From positions 248,001-312,000 of the forward strand of contig JAPSLM010000003.1 of assembly GCA_031180825.1 (NCBI GenBank): a DNA stretch of 64,000 nucleotides, written 5' to 3'. The notes below the pieces were generated by a model. It made no database searches and had not been told where the DNA came from. It worked only from the letters and a program-made list of their open reading frames with translations. Of this stretch, positions 11,595-20,556 are shown one piece after another; the first letter of the stretch is position 1; every line of letters begins with the position of its first letter. Origin of the DNA: Paenibacillus sp. GTDB taxonomy: Bacteria > Bacillota > Bacilli > Paenibacillales > NBRC-103111. The position numbers and the translations under genes were made by a program.

Positions 11595-12782
11595 TTAGAC
11601 GACGCTTCGTTCTTCGCGCCGCTCGCTCCGGTATTGGCTCGGCGTTTTGCCGGTGCATCGCTTGAACCATTTGCTGAAATATTTGGCGTCGGGCATGCCG
11701 ATCTTGTCCGCGATTCCCTGAACGGTGATCCCTTGGGCGCCAAGCAGCTCGCAGGCGATTTTCAGCTTCGTCCGGTACGTGAACGAGACGAAGCTTTCGC
11801 CGACCGTCTTCTTGAACAGCGTGCTGAAATGGCTGCGGCTCAGCCCCACCTCTTGCGCCACCTCGGAGACGGACAGCTGGGTATCCGTATGCCGGACGAT
11901 GAGCTGCACCGCCTCGGCAATCGGAGCGGGCCACTGCCCGACGCTGATGCGGTACCGCTTCTCCAGCTCCATCTGCCCGCGGGCTTTGCGTACGGCGTCG
12001 ATCCACGCCTCGCGTCCGGCCAACGGCGCGAGCCGGGACCAATGCAGCTCCGGCCGCCCGGCCTTGTGCTCGCTCAGCCGGCCGTCCCATTCGCGCTGCC
12101 GGCCTTCGGGCACAAACAGCAGCAGGTGCCCGTCCCCGAAAGGCAGCACCTCGCAAGGCTCGCCCGCCGCATCGCCGCGCAGCTCCTGCACCAGCATCCC
12201 GCCGCATTTCCCGGGCGCTGAGATGAGATACAGCGCGGTCGGCGCATTCATCCAGCTCCACGCCCCATGAAGCAGCCGGTCCAGCTCGGCCGGAAACCGG
12301 TCGCCGACGCCGTACAGCCATTCGAGCAGCAGCCCGGAAATCGCGGGAGCGGCGGAGTGACCGGCGGCTTGCCGCGGAGCCTCGGCGCCGTCCTTGCCAA
12401 GCTCCTGACGGAAGGCGGCCAGAAATTCCTCCAGCTCCTCGTCGTTGAACGACGTCTTCAGCAAATAGCCGGAAGCGCCCAGCTTGATCCCCCGCTGCGC
12501 ATACTCGAAGTCGCGGTGGCAGCTGAGCAGCAATATTTTGGTCCGGGGCTCGCATGCCTTCACCTTGCGGGCGAGCTCGATTCCGTCCATCTCGGGCATC
12601 ACGATGTCGGTGATGACCACATCCGGCCGGTGCTCCAGAAACGCTTCCCAACCCCGTCTGCCGTTGGGCACGTCCGCTACGACGGTCATCCCGTACTTGT
12701 CCCACGGTACCGTCGAAATCAATCCACGGCGGATAATCACCTCGTCGTCGGCAATTAGCACTTTCATCGGTTTAGCGTTCAT
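11595..12782 (-). CDS. AraC-type two-component response regulator (YesN-like)
   Basis: 395 residues. Receiver domain at the N-terminus with the acidic pair (IADDE) and phosphoacceptor Asp in VVITDIVMPEMDG, then a divergent linker of about 150 residues, then a C-terminal AraC double helix-turn-helix (VSEVAQEVGLSRSHFSTLFK and IADKIGMPDAKYFSKWFK). The ATG (12782) overlaps the kinase stop as ATGA and has AAGGAGG inside the end of the kinase gene, so translation is coupled. It should bind direct repeats before the binding-protein gene and activate the importer and lacZ. Confidence 0.93.
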   Translation of the reverse strand: MNAKPMKVLIADDEVIIRRGLISTVPWDKYGMTVVADVPNGRRGWEAFLEHRPDVVITDIVMPEMDGIELARKVKACEPRTKILLLSCHRDFEYAQRGIKLGASGYLLKTSFNDEELEEFLAAFRQELGKDGAEAPRQAAGHSAAPAISGLLLEWLYGVGDRFPAELDRLLHGAWSWMNAPTALYLISAPGKCGGMLVQELRGDAAGEPCEVLPFGDGHLLLFVPEGRQREWDGRLSEHKAGRPELHWSRLAPLAGREAWIDAVRKARGQMELEKRYRISVGQWPAPIAEAVQLIVRHTDTQLSVSEVAQEVGLSRSHFSTLFKKTVGESFVSFTYRTKLKIACELLGAQGITVQGIADKIGMPDAKYFSKWFKRCTGKTPSQYRSERREERSVV

Positions 12783-14488
12783 GCGATTCCCTCCTTAGCT
12801 TTAATTGGCAATCGGATAACGATGCGGGTCCCCGCTCCCAGCGCGGACTGAACGGACAGCCCGTAAGCTTCGCCAAAATGCAGCTTGATGCGCTCCTCCA
12901 CGTTGCGCAGGCCGATGCTCCGGCGTTTTCGGACGCCGCCCGGGTGCGGCAGAAGCAGCTGCTGACGCGTGCGCTCGCTCATCCCTTTTCCGTCGTCGAT
13001 CACGGCGACGAGCACGTCCGTGCCGTCGGCTTCGATGCGCAGCACGATCGTCCCCTCCCCGTCCTCAAACGCGTGAAAAAACACGTTCTCCACCAGCGGC
13101 TGCAGCGTCATCCGCGGAATGTCCACGGCGGACAGATCGACTCCGGCGGTTTCGATCCGGTAGGCGAACACGCTGCCGTACCGCAGCTCCTGCAGATTCA
13201 AATAATGATGGATCACCTCAAGCTCCCGCTCCAGCGTGACGACCTCCCGGTCCACATTCAGGTTGCCGTCCAGCACGTTGGTTAAATGATAAATCATTTT
13301 GTTCACGTCGGCGGCCCCTGCCAATCTGGCCTTCCATTGGATGGAAGCGAGCGTGTTGATGAGCAGATGCGGGTTGATCTGATGATGCAGCGCGCGGAGC
13401 TCGGCTTCTTTTTTCTGGCGTTCGACCTGTTTCATCTCGTGAAACAGCGTTTGAAGCTGCCCGACCATCCGATTGAAGCTGTGGCCAAGCAGGCCCAGCT
13501 CGTCTTCGGACTCCACGTCGATCTGCGTATCGAGATTTCCGAGGCTGACGCGCCGGATCGATTCTTTCATTTTCTTGACCCGCTTGAGCAGCGGGGCCGA
13601 GCACATATAGGCCAGCACGAACGCCAGCACAATCGACAGGCTGACCGCAGAGAACGTAAAGGTGCGGATCAGCAGCGACGGCTTATAAAATTGCTCGTAC
13701 GGGGTCCGCACCTCGATCGTCCAATCCGTCTCGTCCGAATGCTTCGTCCAAACGACATCGTCGTCCCGTTTCGCAAACGAACCCTGCGTCTGATAGACGG
13801 TTTTGCCGCCCCCCGTGATCGTCAGCTGCGAGCCGGTGTCCTGCTCGAATTCGCGAAACAGCCGAAGCAGCTTGTCGGCGTTCGTCTCGATCAAAATGCT
13901 GCTGTTCTCCAGCACCCCCACCTGATTGCGGATGCGGAACAGCAGGCCGATGACTTTTTCCCCGGGAATGCGGGCCGTGTCCGTGTAATGGTTCGGCTCG
14001 TACAGGTCGAAGCGGTAGCCGTCGGCATCGTTCCGGTACCAAGGCTCCGCCTGGAGCAGGTCGAAACGGATGACCCGTTCGCCGTAATAATAGCCCGATT
14101 TTGTAATCAGGAAAATGCCTTTCATATCCAGCGTCTTATGGGCTTTCAGATACTGCTCCAGCTGCTGCTCCTCCTGAAAGCCCTTGTACGTCGTCGGCAC
14201 CTCTTCGTGCAGCACCGTAAACTTCGGATCGAGCAAGTACGACAAAATATCGCTGACCGTATACTTCATTTGCCCCAGGGTCGAATCGATCTGAAATTGC
14301 AGCTGCGCGGCGGAGTTTTCCCCGTAGCGGCCGAATTGCTCATTGATCGTCCCTGACGATTTGTGATACAGCACGTACCCGAGCGTCAGCAGCGGAAGCG
14401 CCGCGGCAAGCGCAATGAGCAGCATCAGCTTGGTCTGCAGGGTGCTTCGGAACCCCCGCGGCAGCTTGAATCCGTTTCTAAGCAGCAT
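12779..14488 (-). CDS. Sensor histidine kinase, YesM-like
   Basis: 569 residues from ATG 14488 (GGGGGA five bases upstream; ATG 14494 also possible, and a longer frame to 14671 has no ribosome site). Helix 1 near the N-terminus, a dCACHE-like extracellular sensor, helix 2 (LIRTFTFSAVSLSIVLAFVL), HAMP domain, then the His_kinase domain with the phosphoacceptor His in LHHQINPHLLINTLASI and the ATP-binding box (VENVFFHAF, IDDGKGM, SIGLRNVEERI). The membrane kinase of a sugar-sensing pair. First gene of its transcript; a promoter with a cre-like palindrome lies just upstream. Confidence 0.92.
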   Translation of the reverse strand: MLLRNGFKLPRGFRSTLQTKLMLLIALAAALPLLTLGYVLYHKSSGTINEQFGRYGENSAAQLQFQIDSTLGQMKYTVSDILSYLLDPKFTVLHEEVPTTYKGFQEEQQLEQYLKAHKTLDMKGIFLITKSGYYYGERVIRFDLLQAEPWYRNDADGYRFDLYEPNHYTDTARIPGEKVIGLLFRIRNQVGVLENSSILIETNADKLLRLFREFEQDTGSQLTITGGGKTVYQTQGSFAKRDDDVVWTKHSDETDWTIEVRTPYEQFYKPSLLIRTFTFSAVSLSIVLAFVLAYMCSAPLLKRVKKMKESIRRVSLGNLDTQIDVESEDELGLLGHSFNRMVGQLQTLFHEMKQVERQKKEAELRALHHQINPHLLINTLASIQWKARLAGAADVNKMIYHLTNVLDGNLNVDREVVTLERELEVIHHYLNLQELRYGSVFAYRIETAGVDLSAVDIPRMTLQPLVENVFFHAFEDGEGTIVLRIEADGTDVLVAVIDDGKGMSERTRQQLLLPHPGGVRKRRSIGLRNVEERIKLHFGEAYGLSVQSALGAGTRIVIRLPIKAKEGIA

Positions 14489-14522
14489 GGACATCCCCCG
14501 CAAGCAGTTGTTATTGCAATTT

Positions 14523-14551
14523 CGAAAGCGCTTTCCAGGATTATTATACCA
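14523..14551 (-). promoter_or_regulatory. Extended -10 promoter with cre-like palindrome ahead of the sensor kinase
   Basis: On the minus strand TGGTATAAT (extended -10, hexamer at 14548-14543) is followed seven bases later by the perfect 12-bp palindrome GAAAGCGCTTTC (14535-14524), close to the CcpA site consensus. No clear -35 is seen, as is common for extended -10 promoters. The kinase start is about 35 bases further on. Confidence 0.6.
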
Positions 14552-14630
14552 CGCCCCGCAGACCGCCGGCATCAAGCCCAGGCCCTGCACCCTCCGGTAA
14601 CTTTCCCCTTTGCGGGCACGCTCCATGATG

Positions 14631-14662
14631 CAAAAAGCCGGACTCCAAGGCGGATTCCGGCT
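14631..14662 (-). terminator. Terminator after gcvPB
   Basis: On the minus strand AGCCGGA-TCC, loop, GGA-TCCGGCT followed by TTTTT, about 40 bases beyond the gcvPB stop. Confidence 0.85.
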
Positions 14663-14703
14663 GCTGCTCACATTGTCGGGATCACCCCGGCTTTATTTTG
14701 GGC

Positions 14704-16281
14704 TTAGGACTCGATACCGGCCTCAAGCGGGGCGGTCTTTTTGAGATAAGCCCGCCAGGTGATGCACCACTTCGCCGGGTCGTCGAAGCTCGATTCGTCG
14801 ATCCGGTGCACGGTGCTGTTGTGCGGGGCGCTGCGAACGATGTCCGGCTGCTCGTAGGCTTCCTTGGCGATCTGCTCCAGGGCGCTCACGTATTCGTCCA
14901 GGTCTTCCTTGGAATACGACTCGGTCGGCTCCAGCGTGAACGGCTGCGGCACAATGTACGGATGATGGCTGGTCCAGTAATGGAGACCGAAGTCGCACAT
15001 GCGGCGCTGCACGTCCTCCGTCGTAATGCCGGTTTCCTTAGTCAGCCGCTCCCAGCTGTAGCGCACCTGCTCCAGCCGTCCGCCCTTGACGTATGGAGCG
15101 CTGGCGCCCGGGATTTTCAGGATGCGGCTGTACAAATAATTGTTGTTCAAGACCGCGACCTTCGCCGCGTCCAGCAGCCCTTCCGGTCCCAGCGCGCGAA
15201 TCCATGCGTACGCGCGGAGCACCGTCTGAGCTACGCCTTGGAACATGCGGACTTTGCCTATGCTCTGCGCGGGCGAACGGTTCAGCGTGTAGCGGGTGCC
15301 GTCCGTTTCGACGAGCGGGCCGGGCAGGAACGGCGCCAGCCGCTCTGTCACCCCGAGCGCTCCCGTCGCCGGGCCGCCGCACATATGGGGCGCGGCGAAC
15401 GTTTTGTGCAGGTTGAAAAAGCACATGTCGAAGCCCGCTTCCTTCGCCCGGGTAATGCCGAGCAGTCCGTTCGCATTCGCCTGGTCGTAATAGCAAATCC
15501 CGCCTGCGGCGTGCACGAGGTCGGTAAACTCGCGAATCCGCGGGTTGAAAATGCCCGTATCCTCCGGGTTGGCAACAACAAAGCCTGCCGTCCGCTCGGA
15601 GATTGCCCCCCGAAGCGCTTCCAAATCCGGGAATCCGTCCTTGTCAGGATACAGCGTAATGATTTTGTAGCCTTTGACGGCGGCCGTTGCTGCCTGCGAA
15701 GGATGGGAAAATATGGTCGTGATGATTTCGTCCCGCTTGTCGCCCTCGCCATTCGCCTCGTGATAAGCCCGCACGATGGACGCCATCGCAAACAGCGCCT
15801 GCGTCCCGCTCCCCGGCTGGAACGTAAACCGGTCCAAGCCCGAAATTTCGCGCATCGCGAGGTCCAGGCGGTGATATACCTCCAGCATCCCCTGCACGGT
15901 CGACTCGTCCTGCAGCGGGTGCAGCTCGGTTATTTTCGGATTGCGGATCAGCATTTCATTGACCCGCGGAATGTATTTCATCGTGCAGGTGCCCTGCCCG
16001 ATCTCGACGTTGAAGTCCGAGCCCAGCGTCTCCTGCGAGAGGCGCAGGTAATGGCGCAGCACCCGGGCCTGCCCGATCTCCGGCAGCGCTGGCGGTTGGC
16101 TGCGCAGCATGCCTTGCGGCACACAAGCTTCGGCGTCCCCTACGGCAGCTGCCACTTCCTCGCTGACGGACGGCGGGATGACTCCACGCTCGCCCGGCTG
16201 ATGCAGCTCAAAAATGACGGGTTCGTCCCATTTGGCCTGATGAAATTGACGCACGTTCCGGTTTCTAGGTATCCGTTTCAT
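14704..16281 (-). CDS. gcvPB: Glycine dehydrogenase (decarboxylating) subunit 2
   Basis: 525 residues, the PLP-carrying half of the two-gene P-protein found in Bacillota. The PLP lysine is in NLHKTFAAPHMCGGPATG; GQGTCTMKY, the glycine-rich FQPGSGTQALFAM and PHNSTVHRID are conserved family features. With subunit 1 it decarboxylates glycine and passes the aminomethyl group to the lipoyl arm of GcvH. The N-terminus is about 20 residues longer than usual. It follows gcvPA with a gap of 34 bases. No gcvT or gcvH is nearby, which is unusual. Confidence 0.95.
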   Translation of the reverse strand: MKRIPRNRNVRQFHQAKWDEPVIFELHQPGERGVIPPSVSEEVAAAVGDAEACVPQGMLRSQPPALPEIGQARVLRHYLRLSQETLGSDFNVEIGQGTCTMKYIPRVNEMLIRNPKITELHPLQDESTVQGMLEVYHRLDLAMREISGLDRFTFQPGSGTQALFAMASIVRAYHEANGEGDKRDEIITTIFSHPSQAATAAVKGYKIITLYPDKDGFPDLEALRGAISERTAGFVVANPEDTGIFNPRIREFTDLVHAAGGICYYDQANANGLLGITRAKEAGFDMCFFNLHKTFAAPHMCGGPATGALGVTERLAPFLPGPLVETDGTRYTLNRSPAQSIGKVRMFQGVAQTVLRAYAWIRALGPEGLLDAAKVAVLNNNYLYSRILKIPGASAPYVKGGRLEQVRYSWERLTKETGITTEDVQRRMCDFGLHYWTSHHPYIVPQPFTLEPTESYSKEDLDEYVSALEQIAKEAYEQPDIVRSAPHNSTVHRIDESSFDDPAKWCITWRAYLKKTAPLEAGIES

Positions 16282-16315
16282 AGATATTCGCCTGGCTCCC
16301 TTCTTGCCCTCGGGC

Positions 16316-17707
16316 TTACAGAACCGCCTTCAAAGCGGCCGCAAGCGCGTCGATATCTTCTTTCGTATGAATTTCGGTCACGCAGTAGAGTGCGCATTGG
16401 CCCCAGGCCGGAAATTCCCCGGACAAATCCTTGCCTCCGAAGATGCCGTGCTCCAGCAGCCGCTTGTTGATGTCGCTCACCGTGCGCCCCGCCCCGTTGA
16501 AATCGACCACGAACTCTTTGAACGACGGCGCCTGAAACCGGATCTGCACCCCTTCCAGCTCCGCCAGCCTGCTCGCCGCATAGCGGGCCTGCCGTATGAT
16601 CGTTTCGCCTACCTCGCGCATGCCATGGGGTCCCATTAAGGCGAGGTAGACCCCTGCCGTAATCCCCCAAAGCGACGTCTGGGTCCCGACCGATTCCTTG
16701 CCCTTCTCGCGCTTGGCAAAGGAAGTCCGCTCATAAGCGACGTCCCCGAAGCCGTATTCGCCTTCAACGAAGGTCGGAGCAAGGCCGAACAGGCGGGACG
16801 GATATTCCATGACGAATTGCTCCTCGTCGCGGGTGGCGATAAAGCCCGCTTGCCCGCCGCCGTACTGCATGCGGATGCCGAGCGGCTGCAGGTCGCCGCA
16901 GACGATGTCCGCGCCGTACCGGGACGGCGGCTCAAGCAGGCCGAGCGAGATCGGATCGACGCCGACGACGAACAGCGCGCCCGCCGCATGCGCGAGCCCG
17001 GCGATTTCGCGGCCCTGCGTCTCGATCTGTCCGATGTAGGACGGATTCTCGATATATACGGCGGCCGTGTCAGCCGACAGCCTAGCCTTCAGGTCGGCCA
17101 TGTCGAGGAGCCCGGTGTCAGGTTCATAATCGACGAGCACGCAGTCCATCTGCGGCGACAAATAGTTGCGGATGACCAGCAGCCGCTCGGGATGCATCGT
17201 CGCCGGAAGCAGCGCCGTGCGGCGGCCGGTGATCCGGCCGGCCATCCGCAGCGCGGTGGAGGCGGCCTGCGCCCAGTCGAACGTCGGCACGTTCACGACG
17301 TCCATGTCGACGAGCTCCGCCAGCAGGCTCTGGTACTCGAAGAGCGCCTGGAAGCGGCCATGATCCTCGTAAGGCTCGCCCGCATACGCGGTGACGAACT
17401 CCGAGCGCTGGTTGATCTCGTCGCAAACGGCCGGCACGAAGTGCTGCCAGCAGCCCGCTCCGAGGAAGCTGATCGTTTCCTTCGCGCTCGTGTTGCGCTC
17501 CAGCAGCCGTTCGACGTGGCGCTGCAGCTCGTACTCGGACAGCGCCGGCTCCACCTTCAGCGGGCCCGCCAGACGAAGCTCCTTCGGCACCATGCGGTAC
17601 AGCTCATCGATGTCGGAGACGCCGATCTCGTCCAGCATCGCCCGCTGAACCTCGGGCACCGTGTTGGGGATATACGGATGAGACGTTGATTTTTTTCGCG
17701 TGGCCAT
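16316..17707 (-). CDS. gcvPA: Glycine dehydrogenase (decarboxylating) subunit 1
   Basis: 463 residues from ATG 17707, ten bases after AAGGAGG; a GTG six bases earlier could serve too, and a longer frame to 17758 would overlap the SDR gene. Family features: HPYIPNTVPEVQRAMLDEIG at the N-terminus, FLGAGCWQHFVPAV, FVTAYAGEPYEDHGRFQAL (for YTPYQPE) and RMQYGGGQAGFIATRDEE. It is the non-catalytic partner of subunit 2 in the P-protein of the glycine cleavage system. The gene starts 22 bases after an SDR dehydrogenase, so it shares a transcript with carbohydrate genes. No glycine riboswitch fits in that gap. Confidence 0.94.
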   Translation of the reverse strand: MATRKKSTSHPYIPNTVPEVQRAMLDEIGVSDIDELYRMVPKELRLAGPLKVEPALSEYELQRHVERLLERNTSAKETISFLGAGCWQHFVPAVCDEINQRSEFVTAYAGEPYEDHGRFQALFEYQSLLAELVDMDVVNVPTFDWAQAASTALRMAGRITGRRTALLPATMHPERLLVIRNYLSPQMDCVLVDYEPDTGLLDMADLKARLSADTAAVYIENPSYIGQIETQGREIAGLAHAAGALFVVGVDPISLGLLEPPSRYGADIVCGDLQPLGIRMQYGGGQAGFIATRDEEQFVMEYPSRLFGLAPTFVEGEYGFGDVAYERTSFAKREKGKESVGTQTSLWGITAGVYLALMGPHGMREVGETIIRQARYAASRLAELEGVQIRFQAPSFKEFVVDFNGAGRTVSDINKRLLEHGIFGGKDLSGEFPAWGQCALYCVTEIHTKEDIDALAAALKAVL

Positions 17708-17729
17708 ACGCACGATTCCTCCTTTTTCG

Positions 17730-18512
17730 TTATGCCAGTCCTCCGCCGTCGACGACAAGCACCGAACCGGTTACCCACAAGGACATGCCGCTCGCGAGAA
17801 ACAGCACCGCGTTGGCAATGTCGTCCGGCGTGCCGATGCGCTTCAGCGGCCGTTCGAGCGCCGATGCCTGCACGAACGACTGCTCTTCCCGCTGCAGCTG
17901 CTTCGCTTCGTCCCGCAGCAGCGGCGTATCCGTATCTCCGGGACAGACGCAGTTGACCCGGATCTGCTGGCCGCCGTGGTCGATCGCCATCGCCTTCGTC
18001 AGATTGACGATCCCCGCCTTTGCGGCGCAGTATGCAGCGGCCCGGTCACCGCCCTTCAGTCCCCAGCCGGACCCGGTGTTGATAATGCTGCCTCCTCCGC
18101 CTTCGGCCATGAGCGGAACCGCGTATTTCGAGAGCAGGAAGGCGCCCTTGAGCGAAATATCCACCACCGCGTCCCACTCTTCCTCCGTCATTTCAACGAC
18201 CGTACGCCGCCGGATCACACCTGCGTTATTGAACAAAATATTCAATCGGCCGTACTCCCGGCGTATCGCTTCCACCGCCGCTTCGCAATCGGCCGCCGAG
18301 GTCACGTTGCAGCCGATAAACCGGGCTGCGAGCCCTTCGCGCCGAAGCTCGTCTGCGGCTTGGCTGCCGGCCTGCTCGTTCACGTCGAGGATAACGACGG
18401 ACGCTCCGTGCCGTGCCAGCTTTCGCACCGTGGCGAGCCCGATCCCGGAAGCGCCTCCGGTGACCGCGGCGACTTTTCCATCCAGCGCAAGCAATTGTTC
18501 TGTCATTTGCAT
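17730..18512 (-). CDS. SDR-family NAD(P)-dependent dehydrogenase
   Basis: 260 residues, classical short-chain dehydrogenase. Cofactor motif TGGASGIG near residue 18, NNAG, catalytic Ser in NTGSGWGLKG, and YCAAK for the Tyr-x3-Lys pair, followed by PGDTDTPLL. ATG 18512 has GGGGGA upstream. It lies between the MGH1-like glycoside hydrolase (gap about 45 bases) and gcvPA (22 bases), all on the minus strand. The substrate is probably a sugar or polyol, but nothing in the sequence proves it. Confidence 0.9.
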   Translation of the reverse strand: MQMTEQLLALDGKVAAVTGGASGIGLATVRKLARHGASVVILDVNEQAGSQAADELRREGLAARFIGCNVTSAADCEAAVEAIRREYGRLNILFNNAGVIRRRTVVEMTEEEWDAVVDISLKGAFLLSKYAVPLMAEGGGGSIINTGSGWGLKGGDRAAAYCAAKAGIVNLTKAMAIDHGGQQIRVNCVCPGDTDTPLLRDEAKQLQREEQSFVQASALERPLKRIGTPDDIANAVLFLASGMSLWVTGSVLVVDGGGLA

Positions 18513-18557
18513 TTCCCTTGTTCCCCCTTAGCCTCGGACAAGCTTAATTTAACTCGC

Positions 18558-20251
18558 TTACGCCCCATACTCCCGCGCCAGCAGCAGAAACACGCTGGAC
18601 GTCCACGTAAACGCCCGGTCCCGCAGCCCGCGCCCTTCGAGCGCGTCGAAGTTTTCGGCCATGCCTGCGGAAGCCGCCATCCGGCAAAAACGCTTCGCGA
18701 CGTCGGCCGCGAACCGCTCCTCGCCCGCCTCCTTCAGCCCTTCCACGAGCAGCAGCATGACCGGGGCCCAGATCGGCCCCCGCCAGTAGCCGTCCGGCGC
18801 GTACAGCGGGCTTCTGACGCTTTCGGTGGCGAAGCCGTGGGCTGTCAGAAAGCGCCCTTCCTCGCGCAGCCCTTCGATCAGCTTGCACAGAATCGGCTCT
18901 GGCAGACGCTTGCCCAAAATAACGGGCAAATATGCCATCAGGCTGTCGCCCTCGTCGGCTCCCGCATGCGTGCCGGATTGTACGGCTTGGAAGCGGTCGC
19001 CGCGCCAAAAATGCTCGATCATCCCCGCCAACAGCTCCTGCGACCGGCGCTCCCATTGCTCCGCTTCCCCGGCGCGTCCCAGCCTGGCCGCCACTGTCGC
19101 AAGCGTTTCCATTTGTAAAATAAGAAAGGCGCACAAATCTGGACTTTCCACGGGAATCGCCGCCAAAAAGACCGTGCTGTTGTCCCACCCGGAGTCGTTG
19201 CCGTGGTTGTACTGCGGGACGCCGTCGCGGTCGTCGTCGCGGTAATCGAACCACCACTGCGTCCAGCGGGCCAGCGGCTCGTAAATTTCCGCAAGCCGCT
19301 CCGTCGTAACGGCATCGCAACGCTTCATCAGCCATTGCAGCGTCCAGCCGTGGATCGGCGGCTTGCAGCAGCTCCACAGCGCATATTTGTCGTTCATAAA
19401 ATCCGGCAGCATCCCGCTTTCGTCCTGCCGGTCAAAAAACATCGCAAACTGGTCCCAAGCCAGATCGGGATCGGCCTCGGCAAGCGCCATCGCATTGAAG
19501 CAGTGGTCCCAGCCCAAATGTTCGTCATCCAGTTTTTGGACATATACATCGCCGGCCGGGGCAAATACCCGTCGGCCTGCACGACGCAAGACCAAGTAAT
19601 ATAAGCTGCCAGCTCCTCGGCTTCGGTCCAGACCGCGGCAACGGCAGGCATCCGGCTTCGCCAGGCAGCGTACTCGCCGCGCACCTGCGCAAGCCCTTGA
19701 TCGAACGATCCGGGGCGCGGCGGGCGCGGAACGGTACGGTATTCCTCCAGCGTCAGCTCCAGCTTCCCGTCGCCGCCGGGTACGCCGTCGAACGCAAGCC
19801 GCTGCGCCTTCACCCCGTCCCAGCGAACGTCCTCGCGAATCGACCCGGCCGCCGGAGAGAGCAAAAACCGGCGCTCCCGCACGAAGCTGTTGAACTCCCA
19901 GCCCCGCTCCCCTAGCGGAAACGCATAATCGTATGCGCCGGGTGCGCAGGTTAACCGCAAGCCGACCCCCTGCGTCCGGACACGTATGAAATCCGGTTCC
20001 GGTATGCACCATTCGGCTGTCCCTTCCTCCGCTTCAAGCCGCAATAGCGTCGGAGACGCGAAGCAAGCAAAGGGAACGGCTTGGCCGCTTGCCAGCAGCT
20101 CGATTCGGAACACGGCTCCGATATCGTTATCCCCGCCCCGCACCAGCCTCAAGTACAGACCGGCCTCCCTATCGGGGCGTTCCGGAAGCATCGAAAAGGC
20201 AAAATACGAACCGAAACGGCTGAACGGCACGGTATGAAGATCGAACAGCAT
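18558..20251 (-). pseudogene. MGH1/GH63-like glycoside hydrolase, split by a one-base frameshift
   Basis: The first reading (start ATG 20251) carries the beta-sandwich domain and reaches the start of the (alpha/alpha)6 barrel at AMYMSKNWMTNIW. The rest continues in another frame from GWDHCFNAMAL, through KPPIHGWTLQWLMKR and DGYWRGPIWAP, to LLLAREYGA at 18558. Restoring one G in a run near 19513-19515 gives W-G-W-D and one protein of about 564 residues. WDHCFNA and YWRGPIWAP are typical of GH63/mannosylglycerate-hydrolase-like glucosidases. First gene of a transcript with SDR and gcvPAB. Either a recent inactivation or a base-call error. Confidence 0.8.
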
Positions 20252-20309
20252 GCGGATTCCGATAGCCCCCTCGTCGTGTTGATAACGGCTCTCTCAAACG
20301 AAAAGAGAA

Positions 20310-20332
20310 AGAGAGCGTTTACATGAATTATA
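20310..20332 (-). promoter_or_regulatory. -10 plus cre box ahead of the glycoside hydrolase operon
   Basis: On the minus strand TATAAT (20332-20327) is followed two bases later by ATGTAAACGCTCTCT (20324-20310), a full match to the cre consensus WTGNAANCGNWNNCW. The layout is the same as at the lacZ-operon promoters. Confidence 0.7.
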
Positions 20333-20499
20333 AGTAAAATGGGTTTCCCGCAAAACGGCTTTCTGTTCGCTGCTTCGTGTCTGTTTGCGCGTTTTTCCAC
20401 ACGGCGGTCCCAGAAGCCCGCCGGGGTGTCATTTTGTTCGCTGCTGATCGTAAGTTTATCCTGTACATGCTCTTTGCCCGCTACCAGCGGATTGAGGCA

Positions 20500-20538
20500 G
20501 CAAAAAAAGCCTGAGCACGGCGAACACCGGACTCAGGC
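20500..20538 (-). terminator. Terminator after the M20 peptidase gene
   Basis: On the minus strand GCCTGAG-CCGG, loop, CCG-CTCAGGC followed by seven T. It closes the second transporter/regulator transcript. Confidence 0.88.
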
Positions 20539-20556
20539 AATCTATTTTTCCAAGCT

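Noticed and set aside
14698..16470. 590-codon plus-strand open frame opposite gcvPB
   Set aside because: Shadow of gcvPB; no ribosome site and low-complexity composition.
17708..17729. Glycine riboswitch before gcvPA
   Set aside because: The gap to the SDR gene is only 22 bases, far too short for the aptamer.
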